Origin: Chryseobacterium cucumeris | GTDB taxonomy: Bacteria; Bacteroidota; Bacteroidia; Flavobacteriales; Weeksellaceae | Length of the DNA stretch: 64,000 bases | Direction of reading: 5' to 3' | Assembly: GCF_016775705.1 (NCBI RefSeq) | Contig: NZ_CP068760.1 | Span: forward strand, 2,790,001 to 2,854,000 | Shown here: one piece after another, positions 62,288 through 64,000 of the stretch | Layout: each line of letters opens with the position of its first letter | Numbering within the stretch: position 1 is the stretch's first letter | The notes under the pieces: model-generated | Database searches by the model: none | What the model was told of the DNA's origin: nothing | The model's input: the letters and a program-made list of their open reading frames with translations, nothing else | Translations under genes and position numbers: made by a program

Positions 62288-64000
62288 GGGTGAAAGCTTA
62301 AAAAAAGTCTCCGGTCTCTACAAAGACTGGTTTCTTGATTATGCTTCCTATGTAATTCTGGATAGAGCTATCCCTTCAATATATGATGGTTTAAAACCCG
62401 TTCAACGAAGAATTATGCACTCCATGCGGGAGCTGGAAGACGGCCGTTACAACAAAGTGGCCAATATCGTGGGAAATACCATGAAATATCACCCGCATGG
62501 TGATGCTTCCATTACAGATGCCATGGTGCAGATTGGGCAGAAAGAGTTGTTAATAGATACACAGGGAAACTGGGGTAATATCTATACAGGAGATTCTGCA
62601 GCCGCTGCGAGATATATTGAAGCAAGACTCACCCCTTTTGCTCTGGAAGTAGTATTTAATCCTAAAACTACAGAATGGACAAAGTCTTATGACGGAAGAA
62701 ACAATGAACCTATCGATTTACCGGTTAAATTCCCTCTGCTTCTTGCACAGGGAGTAGAAGGTATTGGAGTAGGGCTTTCCACCAAAATTCTTCCTCATAA
62801 CTTTAATGAACTTATCAATGCCTCTGTAGCCTACCTGAAAGGTAAGAAATTTGAACTGTATCCGGATTTTTTAACAGCCGGTTATCTTGACGTTTCTGAA
62901 TATAATGACGGTCAAAGAGGAGGAAAAGTAAGAGCAAGAGCCAAAATTACCCAGACGGATAAGCATACATTGGTGATTTCTGAACTTCCATATTCTAAAA
63001 CAACCACTGATCTTATTGACTCTATTTTAAAAGCCAATGAGAAAGGAAAGATCAAAATCAAAAAAATTGAGGACAATACTTCAGACAAAGTAGAAATCCT
63101 TATTCATATCCATAATGATGTTTCACCGGATAAAACTATTGATGCTCTTTATGCATTTACGGACTGCCAGGTGACCATCTCTCCCAATGCCTGTGTGATT
63201 GTAGGGGATAAACCTATGTTCCTTACGGTATCCGATATTCTGAAAACGAATACGGATCATACAGTTTCATTGCTGAAGAAAGAATTGGAAATTGAGCTTC
63301 ATGAGCTTCAGGAAAGTTGGCATTTCTCCTCACTGGAAAGAATTTTCATCGAAAACAGAATCTACCACGATATTGAAGAGGTAAAAACCTGGGAAGATGT
63401 ACTGAAAACCATTGATGCAGGATTAAAACCCCATACCAAACATCTTTTAAGAGCCGTTACGGAAGAAGATATTTTAAAACTGACAGAGATCAGAATCAAG
63501 AGAATTTCAAGATTTGATTTAGATAAGTTTAAGGAAAATATTGCTTCGCTTGAAGGCAAAATAGAACAGGTGAAATACAACCTGGCCAACCTGATCGCTT
63601 ATGCCATTGAGTATTACTTAAATATTCAGAAGAAATACGGTAAAGACAAACAAAGGAAGACTGAACTCAGAATCTTTGATACCATTGATGCTACAAAAGT
63701 AGCCGTAGCCAATGAAAAGTTTTATGCAAATTTCGAAGAAGGCTTTATCGGGACATCTTTGAAGAAAGATCAGTATTTGTTCGACTGTTCTGATATTGAT
63801 GATATCATCACATTCAGAAAAGACGGAAGTATGAAGGTTGTAAAAGTGGAAGCGAAAACTTTCATCGGAAAAGATATCCTTCATGTTGCCGTATGGAAGA
63901 AAAACGATAAAAGGACAGTGTATAATATGATCTACCGTGAAGGCAGGGAAGGACCTTATTATATGAAACGATTCTCTGTAACCGGAGTAACCCGAAATAC
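62262..64000 (+). CDS. parC: DNA topoisomerase IV subunit A, C-terminus outside window
   Basis: 579 codons from the ATG at 62262 to the edge, still open. N-terminus MTTEEYSHEGESLKKVSGLY then DWFLDYASYVILDRAIPSIY-D-G-LKPVQRR. The active-site tyrosine is Tyr118 in AAAARYIEARL, and the GVEGIGVGLSTKILPHN loop is present. It cuts and rejoins DNA with ParE. The start overlaps the membrane-protein gene. The reading continues into the region before the C-terminal beta-pinwheel. Confidence 0.95.
   Translation, partial: MTTEEYSHEGESLKKVSGLYKDWFLDYASYVILDRAIPSIYDGLKPVQRRIMHSMRELEDGRYNKVANIVGNTMKYHPHGDASITDAMVQIGQKELLIDTQGNWGNIYTGDSAAAARYIEARLTPFALEVVFNPKTTEWTKSYDGRNNEPIDLPVKFPLLLAQGVEGIGVGLSTKILPHNFNELINASVAYLKGKKFELYPDFLTAGYLDVSEYNDGQRGGKVRARAKITQTDKHTLVISELPYSKTTTDLIDSILKANEKGKIKIKKIEDNTSDKVEILIHIHNDVSPDKTIDALYAFTDCQVTISPNACVIVGDKPMFLTVSDILKTNTDHTVSLLKKELEIELHELQESWHFSSLERIFIENRIYHDIEEVKTWEDVLKTIDAGLKPHTKHLLRAVTEEDILKLTEIRIKRISRFDLDKFKENIASLEGKIEQVKYNLANLIAYAIEYYLNIQKKYGKDKQRKTELRIFDTIDATKVAVANEKFYANFEEGFIGTSLKKDQYLFDCSDIDDIITFRKDGSMKVVKVEAKTFIGKDILHVAVWKKNDKRTVYNMIYREGREGPYYMKRFSVTGVTRN

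Overview
The window looks like a chromosomal segment of a Chryseobacterium-like flavobacterium (Bacteroidota, Weeksellaceae). The DNA is AT-rich. Many genes carry Bacteroidota -7 boxes of the TAnnTTTG type, and Shine-Dalgarno sequences are weak or absent. Several large exported proteins end in type IX secretion (T9SS) sorting domains of type A or type B. Small proteins of the 'QVGIN' exported family and Chryseobacterium-style double-glycine peptides are also present. No rRNA, tRNA, CRISPR array or intact insertion sequence was recognised.

Layout. 1-12.5 kb: secreted and surface proteins on the minus strand (a reprolysin-like metalloprotease cut by the window edge, a type B-sorted Ig/IgGFc-like protein, and a 1502-aa FN3/GEVED type A-sorted protein). 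They surround a TPR-membrane-HTH regulator and two decayed gene remnants. 13-18.5 kb: a PAS-LuxR regulator, then the oxidative pentose phosphate operon gnd-zwf-pgl. 18.5-21.1 kb: two tetR paralogues interleaved with four copies of a non-coding module. 21.1-26.7 kb: a minus-strand four-gene redox operon (dehydrogenase small subunit, GMC oxidoreductase, VioB-like ferritin-fold protein, unknown 508-aa protein). 27-33.9 kb: RidA, a flavin reductase divergent from HxlR, a Crp/Fnr regulator, a MarR-Usp pair, an MFS exporter, an AraC regulator and a GNAT-like protein. 34-36.4 kb: a histone H1-like protein and an M28 peptidase. 36.4-43.7 kb: an accessory region with two more TPR-HTH regulators, 'QVGIN' exported proteins in intact and decayed forms, two small HTH proteins and a recurrent promoter element. 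43.8-64 kb: mostly housekeeping (HAD, Tex, YceI, TypA/BipA, GH10-like lipoprotein, ferritin, YchF, AraC-SDR, aminotransferase, topoisomerase IV parE/parC) with three small double-glycine peptides.

Two systems stand out. (1) At 18.5-20.4 kb, each of four modules has a minus-strand TATATTTG box, a TetR-type palindrome AGACACT-N4-AGTGTCT beside it, a 125-170-nt transcribed-looking segment with a conserved stem, and a rho-independent terminator. The order is [degenerate module, intact module, tetR] repeated twice. I read this as a small-RNA family repressed by its own divergently encoded TetR proteins. (2) Seven copies of a direct repeat, about TGnTGTA-N4-TGATGTA, lie 32-34 bp upstream of a -7-like box on either strand. 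They precede a TPR-HTH regulator gene, its deleted duplicate, intact and broken 'QVGIN' exported genes, and two stretches without genes. I read this as one activator regulon in active birth and decay.

All coordinates were read by eye. Functional names rest on recognised motifs and family knowledge. No database search or folding was run.
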